Below, one piece after another: positions 54,092 through 63,262 of a stretch of 64,000 bases of DNA (positions are counted from its first letter, which is position 1; every line of letters begins with the position of its first letter). The notes under the pieces were generated by a model. It made no database searches. It was not told the DNA's origin and saw nothing but the letters and a program-made list of their open reading frames with translations. A program made the position numbers and the translations under genes. This DNA comes from CAVVGZ01 sp963747965 (GTDB lineage Bacteria > Chloroflexota > Anaerolineae > Anaerolineales > Anaerolineaceae). The stretch spans positions 558,001-622,000 of the forward strand of contig CAVVGZ010000004.1 in the NCBI GenBank assembly GCA_963747965.1. Reading direction: 5' to 3'.

Positions 54092-54727
54092 TTATTTACG
54101 CCCGAAATCGGCTGGAATTTCACCCCATGCCCGGCTATCCCACTTCATCACCTCGTTGTGAATCTCATTCTGCGCCAGCCATATTTCTGCCCGGGAAATG
54201 AGTTTGAATAATTCCTGGTTTTTATCATCCGGTCTCAGCTGTGTCTTGCATATTTTTTGTTTGACCCAGGTAATGGCGGTTTCCGAATCACTGTATACAG
54301 TTTGGTTCATCCCCATTTTCTTTAATAAGGAAAGGATATGTATAATCGCCAGAAATTCGCCAATATTATTCGTTCCATTTGCAAAGGGGCCACGATGGAA
54401 GATCTCTTTCCCGGTTTGGGTATATACTCCGCGATATTCCAGCCGACCCGGATTTCCCGAACAGGCAGCATCCACGCAGTAGCTGTCGGTTTGTGGTCCT
54501 TCGAATATAACGAATGGATTCTGGATTGCATCAGGATAACTGTGCTGGATATAGTTTGAGTATTCTCCCCGGTACGCCACCTGTGCCAACTGCAGGGATG
54601 GAAATGCCTTGAATTCTGCTCCCTGGAAACCGTGAACCTGGTACGAAGTCTCCTCCCAGGAATTATATATTCCAGGCTGTCGACCTTTCCATACCACATA
54701 ATATTTATTTTTTTCAGGCACGCTCAA
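54092..54727 (-). CDS. Ribonuclease H with N-terminal hybrid-binding (viroplasmin-type) domain
   Basis: The N-terminal 50 residues are an RNase H1 hybrid-binding domain (YYVVWKGRQPGIYNSWEE with FKAFPSLQLAQVAY). The type I RNase H domain follows with catalytic residues in YCVDAACSGNPG (Asp), NNIGEFLAIIH (Glu), VYSDSETAITWV (Asp) and the late Asp in WGEIPADF. It removes RNA from RNA:DNA hybrids. The length of 211 residues fits this two-domain type. Confidence 0.88.
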   Translation of the reverse strand: MSVPEKNKYYVVWKGRQPGIYNSWEETSYQVHGFQGAEFKAFPSLQLAQVAYRGEYSNYIQHSYPDAIQNPFVIFEGPQTDSYCVDAACSGNPGRLEYRGVYTQTGKEIFHRGPFANGTNNIGEFLAIIHILSLLKKMGMNQTVYSDSETAITWVKQKICKTQLRPDDKNQELFKLISRAEIWLAQNEIHNEVMKWDSRAWGEIPADFGRK

Positions 54728-54766
54728 ATTTTACCCGCCTTCTTAAATTGTTACCAATATTCCAAA

Positions 54767-54812
54767 AACCTGCCGGGGTGAAATATTTCCGTATGTCAAA
54801 TTCCGGCAGGTT
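54767..54812 (-). terminator. Hairpin terminator, possibly bidirectional
   Basis: The 10-bp stem AACCTGCCGG (54767-54776) pairs with CCGGCAGGTT (54803-54812) around a 26-base loop. T-runs follow in both directions, and it lies 19 bases after the stop of the small helical protein gene. Confidence 0.65.
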
Positions 54813-54830
54813 GTTTTTTCATACCGTATT

Positions 54831-55097
54831 TTAAGGTCGAATGCTAAATATCTCTTTTTTCGTCTGGTCCGCAAGTTGAATAATTTCCAGGGCTTCTTTT
54901 TTGGTTTCTTCACTTGCGCTGGGGCTGTAAGAAATAAATTTTACCAGATCACGGGCATCTGCCAGCATTCCTCTCACTTTAGCCATGTAGGTCAGGTCCA
55001 GTTTGCCAGCCTCTTCCGGGACAGGCAGGTCACGGGCCGCCTGAATTAGTTCACGCGCATGAATGAGACGCTCTCCTGCAGTTAGCTGATTTGCCAC
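54831..55097 (-). CDS. Small helical protein of unknown function
   Basis: An 88-residue, charged, almost wholly helical protein (for example AGERLIHARELIQAARDL and KKEALEIIQLADQTKKEIF), without cysteines or membrane segments. AAGGAAAAA precedes the GTG start. I do not recognise it. The ribosome site, the terminator behind it and balanced amino-acid use support a real gene. Confidence 0.6.
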   Translation of the reverse strand: MANQLTAGERLIHARELIQAARDLPVPEEAGKLDLTYMAKVRGMLADARDLVKFISYSPSASEETKKEALEIIQLADQTKKEIFSIRP

Positions 55098-55377
55098 CGT
55101 TTTTCCTTACGCTTTATTTGGGACAATATCTCGGTAAAACCGCATTTCTTGGCAGTGAATACTCATGGTGCAGGCATGAAACCATCATCTAATTGACTAT
55201 TTCAATCCCAAGAAACCCCCGGATATTGCTGGTGCGTTTATAATACGAGATTCTTATCCGCATGGGTTGGCGTTATCAAAATGATAGCCATAACCTGCCC
55301 TTGAGTAGTTTTTAAGTCAGCCAGGTTCCCGGAAAACAAGAATGGTTATTCCGGTATTACCCGGCCATCCACCTGGA

Positions 55378-56259
55378 TTATCCCCGAAAATGCCGGAAAT
55401 AACGGCTGTCAGGGTGAGGTTCTATTAATTCCACCGTCATTCCTGTAGTATACTCCGGGAAGATAAACGCTTCAAACCCATCCTCCCGGTTGGTGTAGAT
55501 TTTATGTTCGTGGATGGCTGCTCCTGAAGATGTTACCCGCCGCACTGCTGCGCGAATGTCCGCAACTTCAATGGAGATATGCTCCAGTCCTTCCCCCTTT
55601 GCTTCAATAAAATGCTTTACTCGGGCATTCTCTCCCCAGGACTGGGTGGGATGCAGGATCAGGTGGTCGTTTCCGGTTTCGATCCAGCCATCATACTGCT
55701 CGCCTTCATGCTGGTCCGAACGGATACCAAGCATTGGCTTGCCAAGGATCGTTTCAAATTTTTTCGACACCGCCTGGATATCAAGGCATGCTGTTCCGAT
55801 ATGCTGTACACCCAGGATGCCGTTGGGGTTTCTATAGGTGCCAAACCTTACCGGATAGTTCGTTTGCGTGAGCTCGATTGTCATTCCAAACGCTTGTTCA
55901 CGTCCAATAAACAATCTCTTGCCGAAATTATCAGCAACTATTTTGTCTCCAACCACCGGGATGCCGGCCTGGCATATTCGTTCGTAATCCTGGTGAATAT
56001 CATCGGTAAGGAAGGTAAGTCGCTCCAATCCCGGTCCTTTCTCGGCAAGATACGCAGCCACTGGCGAAGCGGTCTGCCTGCTTTCCATGAGATAGAGTTC
56101 ACAATCATTTGGAAAAGGCAGGGATACTGCCCGGTCAATACCGGCTGTTTCATCTGGTGGTTCCTGAAAGCCCTCAAACCCGAAAAGGGTTCTGAATAGA
56201 TTCCAGGTTTCAGTTACGTTCCTTACAGCAAAACCTATTTTCTGTAATCGAATGATCAT
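55378..56259 (-). CDS. Double VOC-superfamily protein (methylmalonyl-CoA epimerase/dioxygenase-like)
   Basis: About 293 residues with two VOC domains: IIRLQKIGFAVRNVTETWNL starts the first, and VQHIGTACLDIQAVSKKFE starts the second. Metal-type residues are clearest in the second domain: the His of LGVQHIG, the His of GLEHISIEV and the Glu in MTVELIEPH. This fits ring-cleaving dioxygenase or epimerase-type VOC enzymes. ATG 56259 and GTG 56271 are both possible starts. No pathway partners are adjacent. Confidence 0.75.
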   Translation of the reverse strand: MIIRLQKIGFAVRNVTETWNLFRTLFGFEGFQEPPDETAGIDRAVSLPFPNDCELYLMESRQTASPVAAYLAEKGPGLERLTFLTDDIHQDYERICQAGIPVVGDKIVADNFGKRLFIGREQAFGMTIELTQTNYPVRFGTYRNPNGILGVQHIGTACLDIQAVSKKFETILGKPMLGIRSDQHEGEQYDGWIETGNDHLILHPTQSWGENARVKHFIEAKGEGLEHISIEVADIRAAVRRVTSSGAAIHEHKIYTNREDGFEAFIFPEYTTGMTVELIEPHPDSRYFRHFRG

Positions 56260-56406
56260 TTGATAAATCACTTTCCGGTTTGCGCAGCCAATTACATTGA
56301 TATTGATTCAAAAATCAGGGTGTGATGATTCTTGATCTGAAATTCCAGGATCAAGCGGGCAAAATCAACAGGATTAGACCTGACTGCACAGCTGCTACAG
56401 CAGGGC

Positions 56407-57552
56407 TCACCGCTTTAATCCGGCGGTCAGTGCCTCACACGCAAAATCGATATCTCTCTCCTCAAGCAGCGGATCAATCGGGAGGGAAAGCAGCTCGGTG
56501 GCCAGGGCTTCAGTGACTGGCAGGTTGTTGCCTCCTGGATAGCGGTGTTTCTGGTATACCGGGCGGAAGTGCACGGGTGGATTGTAATTGGTATTTGCCT
56601 GGATACCCATCTCGCGCATTACCGCCTTGACCTCATCCCGATTGCGGACCATAAAAACAAATTCACGGCATACCGGTTCTGATTCAGGCCGGAAAACTGG
56701 CAATCTTACCCCGTCCACATTCTTTAATCGTTCCTGGTACCAGCGGGCAATCTTCTTTCTTTTTTCCGTCCATTCCGGGAGATATTTCAACTTGACATTT
56801 AATACCGCTGCATCAACTGGAACCATGCGCAGGTGATATCCTTCCACGATATGCCCGGAAAAGTCAGGGGATTTTTCATTCGTCTCCGCCGAGAGTCCAT
56901 ATCTTTTATAGGATTCTACGCCGTCCCAAAGGGTTTTTTCCCAGGCAGCCACCATTCCCCCGCTGCCGACTGAGCCGATTTGTTTGGTAGGCGCTGTGCT
57001 GAATACCACCAGCTGGGCAAATGCACCCATCGGTTTTCCGTAATCTTTGGCGACCGTCGCCAGGGCAGCATCCTCAACAATCATTAAATGATACCGGTCA
57101 GCAATTTCTCGCAAACGCCGCACATCAACAGGATGTCCGTACAAATCAACCGGAAGGATTGCCCGCGTTCGTTCTGTTATCAGGCTCTCCACCAAATCCA
57201 CGTTCATCGTGTAATCCGATGCGTTTACATCGCATAATACACAAACCGCCCCGCAGTTGCCAATTGCGTTGGTTGTAGCCATATCAGAATTTGCCACGGT
57301 GATGACTTCATCACCTGCCCCTACCCCTGCAGCTTTTAACGCAAGCAGTAAAGCTGATGACCCGGATTGTACGGCATTTACATAAGGGTAACCCAGCAAA
57401 TCGCCGAATCCTTTTTCAAAAGCATGGACGATATCCAGGGCTTCCCACGAGGAACCGAATACAGCTGGTTCTATTGCGGCAAGTATCTGGTCTCGTACCT
57501 GTTGGTTAAAGAGATGGGCTTTGGTACGCGGCACTTTCCATTGAGAACTCAT
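56407..57552 (-). CDS. DegT/DnrJ/EryC1-family PLP-dependent sugar aminotransferase
   Basis: A 381-residue fold-type I aminotransferase of the sugar-nucleotide family. SGSSALLLALKAAGVGAGDE binds the PLP phosphate, the Asp in IVEDAALATVAKDYG contacts the ring nitrogen, and the Schiff-base Lys lies in FSTAPTKQIGSVGSGG. The C-terminal part carries YNPPVHFRPVY, as in sugar aminotransferases. No other nucleotide-sugar genes are beside it. Exact sugar unknown. Confidence 0.9.
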   Translation of the reverse strand: MSSQWKVPRTKAHLFNQQVRDQILAAIEPAVFGSSWEALDIVHAFEKGFGDLLGYPYVNAVQSGSSALLLALKAAGVGAGDEVITVANSDMATTNAIGNCGAVCVLCDVNASDYTMNVDLVESLITERTRAILPVDLYGHPVDVRRLREIADRYHLMIVEDAALATVAKDYGKPMGAFAQLVVFSTAPTKQIGSVGSGGMVAAWEKTLWDGVESYKRYGLSAETNEKSPDFSGHIVEGYHLRMVPVDAAVLNVKLKYLPEWTEKRKKIARWYQERLKNVDGVRLPVFRPESEPVCREFVFMVRNRDEVKAVMREMGIQANTNYNPPVHFRPVYQKHRYPGGNNLPVTEALATELLSLPIDPLLEERDIDFACEALTAGLKR

Positions 57553-58436
57553 AAAACCTCCGGGGATGAATAAAATATTTGCAGCTTTATGTATGACAGA
57601 TTATAGCATTGAAGAGATTAGCTGCAGGTTTTCAATTAAGTTGCATTTATATTTCATAAGCAAACAGGTTTTTAGACATATCTGGAAACATATCTGAAAC
57701 GTCTTGCTATTAAGAAAATACCATGTATACTGTTAATATTGGGTCTCTATTAGTTTGAGAAAGTTGCCAGTTTTTAATTGGGTTGATTTTCACTATATTT
57801 CAAATTAACAAATTGAAATTTTATCAGGGTTTGTAGAGATGTTTCATAAACATTTACACCTGTTAGCCCAATAATGACTCTCACAATAATGGGCTGGATA
57901 GAAAGAGTCGAAAAAATTAATGGATGGAAACCGCTCCACTGCAAGAACAAGTATCCATAGTATATTTTACCTGGACATGATCGATCGTCATCCGGTAAAC
58001 AAGAAATCATCCATGATATGAGCGAAACGCGGAATACATCGGTGAATTCTAGGGCAGGAAAAATTATATCTGGAAGACTTATTAATAGTAGGGAGTATGT
58101 CCCCTTATTGTAAGAAATACGCCTATCCCCGGACGACCCGACCTTCCTGTAAAGGTGAAGCTGTGCCGGGAAACCCGAAAGTGGATTTATGCTTGAGTGG
58201 CGAGAGACTCTGCGACCACAATAGTTTTTACCGCAGCAATAACAGCCTGATGGTTAATTAGAAAACCAGGAAGGAATTCGATTCCCCGATTAAGAACACG
58301 TTTCATAACATTTCAGAATATCTTGTGTTTGTTTTTGGATTTGCTGCTTGGTAGTTAAGCAATAAAAAAGGCTGCAAGGGGAGGTTTTTTTCTCCTATCG
58401 ATATTTTCATTATAGGATAAACCATTGGATTACAAA
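57553..58436. other. Long intergenic region
   Basis: About 880 bases between divergent genes. The part near the aminotransferase is AT-rich without features. The part from about 58090 to 58220 is richer in G/C with nested inverted repeats and is listed separately. A small GGAG/CTCC hairpin around seven T lies close to the DUF885 start (near 58381-58395). Confidence 0.5.
58091..58219 (+). ncRNA. Possible structured RNA element
   Basis: Nested complementary segments: GGGA/TCCC (58091-58094, 58100-58103); CCCGG/CCGGG (58128-58132, 58166-58170) enclosing ACCTT/AAGGT (58141-58145, 58152-58156); GTGG/CCAC (58181-58184, 58216-58219) enclosing GAGT/ACTC (58195-58198, 58207-58210). It matches no riboswitch or ribozyme consensus I tried from memory. 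The individual stems are short, so this is a candidate only; strand is assumed from the downstream operon. Confidence 0.3.
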
Positions 58437-60116
58437 ATGTTGAAAACAAATTCATTATTCTTTTCTGGCTGGTTAGATGACTTTTTTACCGCTTACTACC
58501 GCCGCCGGCCGGTTACCGCAACCTTTATCGGCATGCATGATTTGGACCACCAGCTGCCAGACTTCTCCGAGAACGGTGTCGCAGATACAGTGGATGAGAT
58601 GAAGTCCCTGCTGGCACGCCTGGATGAACTGCCTGCGGAAAACCTGTCCTCATCAGAAAGTATGGACCGGATGTTGGCATCTGGTTATTTGCAGACTCAA
58701 CTCTGGGAGTTCCAATCCAATCATTTTTATCGGGGTAATCCCTGCCTGTATACCGGTGAAGCAGTTTTTAGTGTGATTTCGTTATTTCTTTCGGACTATA
58801 CCCGGGCGGTTGGCGACCGAATCAACGCTGCAGTAGACCGGATGAACGGAATTCCTGTTTTACTGGCCCAAGGAAAATCAAACGTCCGCCAGGCGCCGCA
58901 AGCCTGGATCGATCAGGCCATAGATGAATGTGCTGGCGCCCAGGCATTTTTTACCCGGGGTGTTGATCAGCTAACCATAGATCACAAGATCACGGATCCC
59001 AATTTTGGAACTTCAGCTGTGGCTGCAGCAAATGCATTTAAGGATTTTCAGGCCTATTTGGAAAACGATCTCAGCCAACATGCCAACGAGGGAGGCTATG
59101 CCTGTGGTGAAGAAGCGTTCCAATTGATGATGCGGCATGGTCATTTCCTTGAGCTCAACCTGGATAATTATGTGCAATATGCCGGGGACCAGATTGCACA
59201 AGCAGATGCTTACCTGAATACACATGCCAAAGATTTTGGAAGCCCATCCCCCGCTGAGGCGCTGGGGAAACTTGCCGATATTCACCCCACAATCGATAAT
59301 TACTACCAGCGCTACGGGGAATTGTGGCAGGCGTGCCGGGAATTGGCAATTAATAAGCAGTTGGTCACCTGGCCGGATTTCCCGATTGAATATATTCCTC
59401 AGCCGCTCTGGGCACGCCAGGCTGCTCCCCATTTATATTTCCTCCCTTACCGTTCACCGGCTGCTTTCAACCGCCCCCCGGTGCATCATTATCTGGTACC
59501 GCCCATAGATTCCAGTATGCCGCCGGATAAGCAGGAACAGATGCTGCGCGCTGTCAACGACAGCGTGATCAAGACCAATCATGTAGTGCACCACGGCAGC
59601 ATTGGTCACCATGTGCAGAACTGGAATGCTTACTTGAGCGCATCACGGATTGGCCAGGTGGCAGGCACTGACTGTGCTTCTCGCCTGGCAATGTTCTGTG
59701 CCGGGACAATGGTTGAGGGTTGGGCGGTCTATGTGGGGAATCTGATGGCTGAAGTTGGCTTCTTAACCCCCTTGGAAGAATATGCCGAAGCGCAATCGCG
59801 CCGCCGCATGAGCGCACGTGCCGTTGTAGATATCAAGCTGCACTTGGGAGAGTTTACTCTGGATCAGGCAGTTACTTATTATCAGACCCAGGGCGGAATG
59901 AACGCCGGATTTGCCAGGCGTGAGGCGGTAAAGAACAGCATGTTCCCGGGAGCAGCCATGATGTACTTGTATGGCAGCGACCGGATTAGAAACTTCCGCC
60001 AGGAAATGTCCGCCAGGATGGGGGCATCGTTTAATTTGTGCAATTTCCACGATCAATTTTTGTCCTTTGGCTCTGTTCCGGTGGAACTGGTCTGCACAGC
60101 CATGAAAGGAATGTGA
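58437..60116 (+). CDS. DUF885-family protein with altered zinc-peptidase motif
   Basis: About 559 residues of the DUF885 family, predicted gluzincin-like metallopeptidases. The usual HExxPGHH motif reads HHGSIGHHVQ (H385, H386, H391), so the catalytic Glu is replaced by His. The downstream EGWAVY motif (E427) and the RARxxVDIxLH-like region SARAVVDIKLHLGEF are kept. I recall that the HHGxIGHH form occurs in a subfamily, so this may be a conserved variant rather than decay. ATG 58437 or TTG 58425 can start it. Seven bases separate it from the next DUF885-like gene. Confidence 0.78.
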   Translation: MLKTNSLFFSGWLDDFFTAYYRRRPVTATFIGMHDLDHQLPDFSENGVADTVDEMKSLLARLDELPAENLSSSESMDRMLASGYLQTQLWEFQSNHFYRGNPCLYTGEAVFSVISLFLSDYTRAVGDRINAAVDRMNGIPVLLAQGKSNVRQAPQAWIDQAIDECAGAQAFFTRGVDQLTIDHKITDPNFGTSAVAAANAFKDFQAYLENDLSQHANEGGYACGEEAFQLMMRHGHFLELNLDNYVQYAGDQIAQADAYLNTHAKDFGSPSPAEALGKLADIHPTIDNYYQRYGELWQACRELAINKQLVTWPDFPIEYIPQPLWARQAAPHLYFLPYRSPAAFNRPPVHHYLVPPIDSSMPPDKQEQMLRAVNDSVIKTNHVVHHGSIGHHVQNWNAYLSASRIGQVAGTDCASRLAMFCAGTMVEGWAVYVGNLMAEVGFLTPLEEYAEAQSRRRMSARAVVDIKLHLGEFTLDQAVTYYQTQGGMNAGFARREAVKNSMFPGAAMMYLYGSDRIRNFRQEMSARMGASFNLCNFHDQFLSFGSVPVELVCTAMKGM

Positions 60117-60123
60117 TACGGCC

Positions 60124-61299
60124 ATGCTTGGTAAAGAGACGATTGATTACAGCAAACGGCTGACTCCGCTTATCCTGGGGATAGACACGCTTTATACCTC
60201 AGAAACCGGCGAAAAAGATGGCCTGATTGTTCAAAAATTGAAGACGGCTGAGAATTACCATCCTTTGCAGTTCAATACGTATCATGAAGCATTTATAGAG
60301 CTGGAGAGAATGAAAGCGGAAGCGGTGAGTATTCCAGAGGCTGACCGGCGTGTTTATTATGAGCAGATGTGCCGCTCGCTTTCAGCTTTTGTCACCTGGC
60401 GTGAAAAAGGCTTGCCGTTTACAGAACAACTTAAGCAGTTCATCCACGTCCCGGCCCGGCCGGCTTCAGACACCGAATTGGACGATCTAAGAGGCAAAAT
60501 GCGGGATCTGCTAACCCGCATGGGTTACACAGGAGACCTGGCTGCCCAGTGTGCCGCCTGGGAAGCAAGGGTTAAAGTTCCCGCAGATGAAGTAATCGGC
60601 GTCATAGAAACCCTTATGGAAGAAGCCTGGGATCGCGCTGAAAAATATTTATTTAAAATCCCGGCCGAAAAATCAGACCGGATGAAGGTCATACCGGTGA
60701 CCGGCGTGCATTTCAACGCCATGTGCAACTACGCCGAGAGGAAAGTTCATCTGAATATCGATCCGGTATTGACCCGTCCCGGTTTGAAACACCTCACCGT
60801 TCACGAAGGTATCCCCGGGCATTATCTCCAATTTAAGATGCGGGAGATTGGCCTGCTGGAAGGAACCGGAGCGGCAGACAGCAGCCTGTCTGTTGTGAAC
60901 ACGGCCGGTGCTTCGGTCTTTGAAGGCATTGCCGATAACGGACTGCGGATGTTGAACTGGCTTGATTCTGATGATGACCGCATCCAGAGTTATATGAACC
61001 GCTACCGGGCCGGAATAGGCACCGGCGCCGCCTGGCGGATGCACGCCCTGGGTTGGCCGAAAGAGGAGGTTGCCGCCTGGCTGCGTTCGCAAAGTCTGGT
61101 AGGCGGTGAAGGTTGGATTGCCAACCGCATGGCTTTCATTTCGGCACCATCCCGTGCAGTATTAATCTGGTCCTACTGGTGGGGTGAAGCAGTGGTGGCT
61201 CCTGTTTGGGAAAAAGTACCTGTCAATCGTAGAGAGGATTTTCTGCGTTTTATATACGACCGCATCCACTCAAATGACAGTATTGGAATGTTCAAATAA
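60124..61299 (+). CDS. DUF885-like metallopeptidase with intact HExxGH motif
   Basis: A 391-residue relative of the preceding protein, shorter at the N-terminus. It has the zinc motif TVHEGIPGHYLQ (H227, E228, H232), and a possible third ligand in FEGIADNG. It therefore supplies what its neighbour lacks. The two genes are tightly spaced and followed by a peptide-type ABC importer, which suggests joint action on peptides or peptide-like compounds. A perfect Shine-Dalgarno sequence lies just after it without an obvious start codon. Confidence 0.75.
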   Translation: MLGKETIDYSKRLTPLILGIDTLYTSETGEKDGLIVQKLKTAENYHPLQFNTYHEAFIELERMKAEAVSIPEADRRVYYEQMCRSLSAFVTWREKGLPFTEQLKQFIHVPARPASDTELDDLRGKMRDLLTRMGYTGDLAAQCAAWEARVKVPADEVIGVIETLMEEAWDRAEKYLFKIPAEKSDRMKVIPVTGVHFNAMCNYAERKVHLNIDPVLTRPGLKHLTVHEGIPGHYLQFKMREIGLLEGTGAADSSLSVVNTAGASVFEGIADNGLRMLNWLDSDDDRIQSYMNRYRAGIGTGAAWRMHALGWPKEEVAAWLRSQSLVGGEGWIANRMAFISAPSRAVLIWSYWWGEAVVAPVWEKVPVNRREDFLRFIYDRIHSNDSIGMFK

Positions 61300-61402
61300 T
61301 TAATACAAGGAGGTGGTACCTAAGGGAGTTATTTAAACGAATTCAGACTATATTAAACGAACCATATCAGGATTTTCTAGTCGAGAAGGAAAGGATAAGC
61401 TA

Positions 61403-63125
61403 ATGAATAAGAATAAAAAGATGCTATGGGTGCTTTCAGGGTTGGTCCTGGTTGCCATGCTGGTTGCGTCCTGCGCCCCTGCTGCTGCACCCGCACCTGT
61501 GGAAGCCACCGCAGCCCCCGCTGTAGTAGAAGCCACCGCAGCCCCCGCTGTAGTAGAAGCCACTGCAGCCCCAGCCGTTGTAGAAGCCACTACAGCGCCG
61601 GTTGCCGAAGAACCAAAGATTCTTCAGGTGGCCTACACCCGTGAAAAAGATGTCTTGAATGCCTTTACCAGCCAGATGCTCTGTGACATCGAATTCACAA
61701 TGGTGGAAGGTTTGATTCAAAACAACGAAAAGGGTGAAAACATTCCCATTTTAGCCAAAGAGATCCCCACCCTTGAGAACGGCGGCATCGTCGATAACGG
61801 GGATGGCACCTATGATATGACCTGGAATCTGCAGGAAGGTGTCAAGTGGCACGATGGTGAACCATTTACCAGTAAAGACGTTTGTTTCACCTGGAAGTTT
61901 GCCTCAGACCCGGAGTCCCAAACATACAACAGCGACGACTATCGCGGTATCATCGATTGCCAGATGCCGGATGAGAACACAGTTGTATTCACCTGGGATG
62001 GCCTTTATGGAACATACGCCGGTATTTTCGAAGCCATTATGCCGGAGCATAAGCTGGGTGGTCTGACCACCGCCGAAATTGTAACCAACGAAGAGTATAA
62101 CCGCAGCCCAATCGGCACAGGCCCGTATAAATTTGGTGAATGGAAATCTGGTGAATACATTCGGGTGGTTAAGAATGAGGACTACTGGCGCGGTGCTGAC
62201 TACCCCAAAATGGATGAGATCGTGTTCAATTTCATCCCCGATGACAATACCCGCCTGAATGCTCTGAAAACCGGAGACTACCACATCGGTGAAATTCTGC
62301 CGGTGCAGGTTAAGGAAATGGAAGGCAATCCGAATGGCGAGGTCAAGCTGATTGACTCCAACGTGTTCCTGCATTTGGACCTCAACAACAACAGCGAACG
62401 CACCAAGAAATTATTTGGGGATAAAAATGTTCGCAAGGCCATTTACCATGCCATCGACCGCGATGCCATCGCCGAGCAGTTGATGGAAGGGACCGTCACC
62501 GTTGTAAACACACCGTACAACCCGAACAGTGTCTGGGTTAACAAAGATGTTAAGGGTTACAACTATGATCCCGAAATGGCCAAGAAGATGCTGGATGAAG
62601 CTGGCTGGGTTGTTGGTGCAGATGGGATTCGTGAGAAGGATGGGGAGAAATTCTCCTTCACGATAATGAACCGGGCTGGCAGGCAGGATCGTATCGCAGT
62701 TGCCCAGGTTATCCAGGCTCAGTTGAAAGAAATTGGGATTGATGTCCAGTTTGAAACGCCTGGAAGCAGCAGCCTGGTCGAACCAATGGCGCACAGGTGT
62801 ATGGGAGGCTATCGTCAGCGGCTGGTTCCTGCCCTCCGATCCCAGCATCACCGCCATCTATGGCTGCGGTGGCTCCAATAACTTCACCGGTTTTTGTGAT
62901 CCAGCCCTGGACGAAATATTGCAGGAGTCTGACAAGAATCTTGACCCCGCTGTCCGCAAACCGCTGCTGGACGAGGCCCAGGTGGTGTTAGACGAAAACG
63001 CCTTTACCCTGCCGATCTACGCCCAGGTAACCCCATACTATGTAGACAACAATGTGACAGGTTTCTTGGGCTCCGGCACCAACTTCGGCAGCTTCTGGAA
63101 CGTTTACGAGTGGGGCCTCGAGTAA
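61403..63125 (+). CDS. ABC transporter substrate-binding lipoprotein, family 5 (frameshifted)
   Basis: Peptide/nickel-type solute-binding protein with a lipobox (ASCAP), an Ala/Pro/Glu/Thr spacer encoded by a 27-bp tandem repeat, and the family core (GVKWHDGEPFTSKDVCFTWKF, ANVRKAIYHAIDR-like KNVRKAIYHAIDRDAIAEQL). The frame from 61403 ends at 62881 in an unrelated tail. The true ending continues one frame over as WSNQWRTGVWEAIVSGWFLP to the stop at 63125. One extra C at the CC of 62773-62774 accounts for the shift. AGGA precedes the ATG by about nine bases. Confidence 0.85.
61502..61603 (+). repeat. 27-bp tandem repeat coding for the lipoprotein spacer
   Basis: Units of 27 bases at 61502-61528 and 61529-61555 are identical, 61556-61582 is slightly diverged, and a partial fourth follows. 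Each encodes EATAAPAVV. Confidence 0.85.
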
Positions 63126-63166
63126 TTGAATGGATAGGATTTAAGCAGCAGCTGAATAGATAATGG

Positions 63167-63196
63167 GGGCTGAGGAGCAAGCCTTTCCCTCAGCCC
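63167..63196 (+). promoter_or_regulatory. Intercistronic hairpin between binding-protein and permease genes
   Basis: GGGCTGAGG (63167-63175) pairs with CCTCAGCCC (63188-63196) around a 12-base loop, without a T-tract. Same position and likely role as the hairpin after the first importer's binding-protein gene. Confidence 0.65.
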
Positions 63197-63262
63197 TCAT
63201 CATTCAGAAGAAGGTGGATGGATTTGACCGGAATGTGATCTTTTTTAGGGAGGTTCAGATTA

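Noticed and set aside
58240..58270. Hammerhead ribozyme core (CTGATG ... GAAA)
   Set aside because: The bases after CTGATG and the flanking stems do not fit the conserved core; chance similarity.
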